Below are positions 62,964-64,000 of a stretch of 64,000 nt of DNA, piece by piece. This stretch comes from Brevundimonas sp. UBA4553 (GTDB lineage: Bacteria; Pseudomonadota; Alphaproteobacteria; Caulobacterales; Caulobacteraceae). The stretch's first letter is position 1, and each line of letters starts with the position of its first letter. The stretch covers positions 124,001 to 188,000 of the forward strand of contig NZ_DGLD01000002.1 in assembly GCF_002387245.1 (NCBI RefSeq), given 5' to 3'. The position numbers and the translations under genes were made by a program. Under the pieces are notes generated by a model. It was not told the origin of the DNA and made no database searches. It was given only the letters and a program-made list of their open reading frames with translations.

Positions 62964-63640
62964 CAGACCCGGCCCGTGACGGGCAGCAGGGCGCCGGTGA
63001 TCGCCCGCGCCTGCGGCGAGGCCAGAAACAGGATGGTGGCCGCCAGATCGGCGGGCGCGACCCAGGCTCTCGGGTCGGCGTCGGGCATGTCCGCCCGGTT
63101 GGCCGCCGTGTCGATGATCGAGGGCAGCACGGCGTTGACCGTGACCGAGCTCGATTTCAGTTCTTCGGCGAGGGCTTCCGTCAGGCGATGCACCGCCGAT
63201 TTCGACGCCGCATAGGCGCCCATGCCCGACGCAGCCTTCAACGCGCCGTTGGCGCCGACATTGACGATCCGGCCCTCGTCCGAGGCTTTCAGGTGGGGCA
63301 GGGCGGCGCGGCTGGCGTTCAGGGCCGTGGTCAGGTTCAGCGCGAACATCCGGCCCCATTCATTCTCGCCGTCTTCGACGGTGCGCCAGACGAAGCCGCC
63401 TGCGATGTTCAGCAGGGCGTCCAGGCGTCCGAAATGGGTCACGACCGCCGCGATCGCCTCCGCCGCCTCGGCCGGATCGGTCAGATCGACGCCGCCGACT
63501 TCCAGCACGCTATCGGGGGCGGCGTGGCCGGAGGCGTGGTCGATGACGGCGACCTTCAGCCCCTGGGCCAGCGCGGCCTCGACCACGGCCTGGCCCAGCG
63601 CGCCGTGTCCCCCGGTGATCGCTACGACCCGTTCGCTCAT
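62963..63640 (-). CDS. Short-chain dehydrogenase/reductase
   Basis: From the ATG at 63640 the 225-residue Rossmann protein has the cofactor loop ITGGHGALGQAV, NIAGGF and the catalytic YxxxK in GAYAASKSAVHRL. The pre-catalytic Ser position reads VNVGANGAL and is unclear. It is coupled to the CitE-like gene and may act on the same acyl-CoA or keto substrate; that is inference. Confidence 0.88.
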   Translation of the reverse strand: MSERVVAITGGHGALGQAVVEAALAQGLKVAVIDHASGHAAPDSVLEVGGVDLTDPAEAAEAIAAVVTHFGRLDALLNIAGGFVWRTVEDGENEWGRMFALNLTTALNASRAALPHLKASDEGRIVNVGANGALKAASGMGAYAASKSAVHRLTEALAEELKSSSVTVNAVLPSIIDTAANRADMPDADPRAWVAPADLAATILFLASPQARAITGALLPVTGRV

Positions 63641-63692
63641 TGTCCCGCTCCCTGAAGATATGGCGCGGACCATAGCGGGGTGCGTGGCGCGA

Positions 63693-64000
63693 TCAATCGT
63701 TCCAGAGCCGCGCGGCGCCCCGCACCCCCGATGAATCGCCCCACCGGGCCGCCACGATCCGGCCGTCCCAGTGATCGGCAAAGGCGTGCCGCGCGACAAT
63801 GTCCGGCAGGCGGTCATACAGCTCGCTCACGTTCGACATGCCGCCGCCCAGAACGAAGACCTCGGGATCGACCAGATTGACCACCATGGCCAGCGCCCGT
63901 CCCAGCCGGTCGATGTAGCGGTCCAACGCCGTGGCGGCGTCCTCATCGCCGTCGCGCGCCGCCGCGACCACGGCCTGGGCGGTCCAGGCGCGCCCGGTGG
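63693..64000 (-). CDS. ROK-family sugar kinase, C-terminal part (cut by window edge)
   Basis: The frame is open to the right edge (TGRAWTAQAVVAAARDGD upstream of 63971). The visible part has the ROK C-terminal helices GRALAMVVNLVDPEVFVLGGGMS and ends GVRGAARLW. The ATP-site and sugar-binding motifs lie beyond the window. ROK members phosphorylate glucose, fructose or N-acetylhexosamines, or act as regulators. It is 52 bases upstream of the SDR. Confidence 0.85.
   Translation of the reverse strand, partial: TGRAWTAQAVVAAARDGDEDAATALDRYIDRLGRALAMVVNLVDPEVFVLGGGMSNVSELYDRLPDIVARHAFADHWDGRIVAARWGDSSGVRGAARLWND

Overview
The window is a high-GC (about two thirds G+C) alphaproteobacterial chromosome segment. 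Several things point to the Caulobacterales, most likely a Brevundimonas-like organism; this is inference from gene content, not a database match. They are the end of an RcGTA-type gene transfer agent cluster, the ZauP-ZapA pair followed by 6S RNA and fau, the small PurL/PurS/PurQ purine system, the long alphaproteobacterial SerC, ppdK, and intergenic palindromic repeats built on CCTTCTCCC/GGGAGAAGG. No rRNA, tRNA, CRISPR array, insertion sequence or prophage was recognised.

Layout. 1-11 kb: end of the GTA tail gene, a CbpA-type DnaJ, serC, purA, a receiver-domain protein whose phospho-acceptor is Glu, the heat-shock sigma factor rpoH, a secreted glycoside hydrolase lodged between rpoH and rluD, and a lipoprotein. 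11-24 kb, nearly all on the minus strand: central carbon genes fba, pgk, gap, an S41 peptidase, cstA-ybdD, purT, a VOC protein, an esterase and tkt. 23.6-26 kb, plus strand: zauP-zapA, 6S RNA, fau and a YmdB-type phosphoesterase. 26-42.5 kb: a cytochrome P450, then purL, purQ, purS, purC and purB scattered on the minus strand among lipoproteins, an MFS transporter, a PEBP protein, cfa, an AspH-type hydroxylase and a hypoxanthine-DNA glycosylase. 42.6-43.9 kb: a guanidine-II riboswitch controlling an SMR guanidinium exporter, then a GST. 43.9-51 kb: a lytic transglycosylase, a type-4-like uracil-DNA glycosylase, ETF-QO, a TPR protein and ispE. 51-58.5 kb: glyQ, glyS, kpsC and a KAS III. 58.5-64 kb: an outer-membrane barrel with an elaborate leader, ppdK, a CitE-like lyase with an SDR, and a truncated ROK kinase.

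Functional themes. Seven purine genes (purA, T, L, Q, S, C, B) lie within 42 kb. Triose-phase glycolysis and pentose interconversion (fba, pgk, gap, tkt, ppdK) form a second group. zauP-zapA serves Z-ring assembly, and rpoH and 6S RNA are global RNA polymerase regulators.

Most notable observations: (1) a textbook two-hairpin ACGA guanidine-II riboswitch; (2) an in-frame segment of low G+C and atypical codon use inside glyS; (3) an outer-membrane protein leader in which a 10-nt anti-Shine-Dalgarno matches the SD perfectly, with a competing hairpin, a 16-codon upstream ORF and three GTTGATC repeats; (4) a DUF559 nuclease-like gene bracketed by the palindromic repeats that also occur elsewhere in the window; (5) a receiver domain with Glu at the phosphorylation site; (6) a type-4-like UDG in which two of four Fe-S cysteine positions are not Cys.
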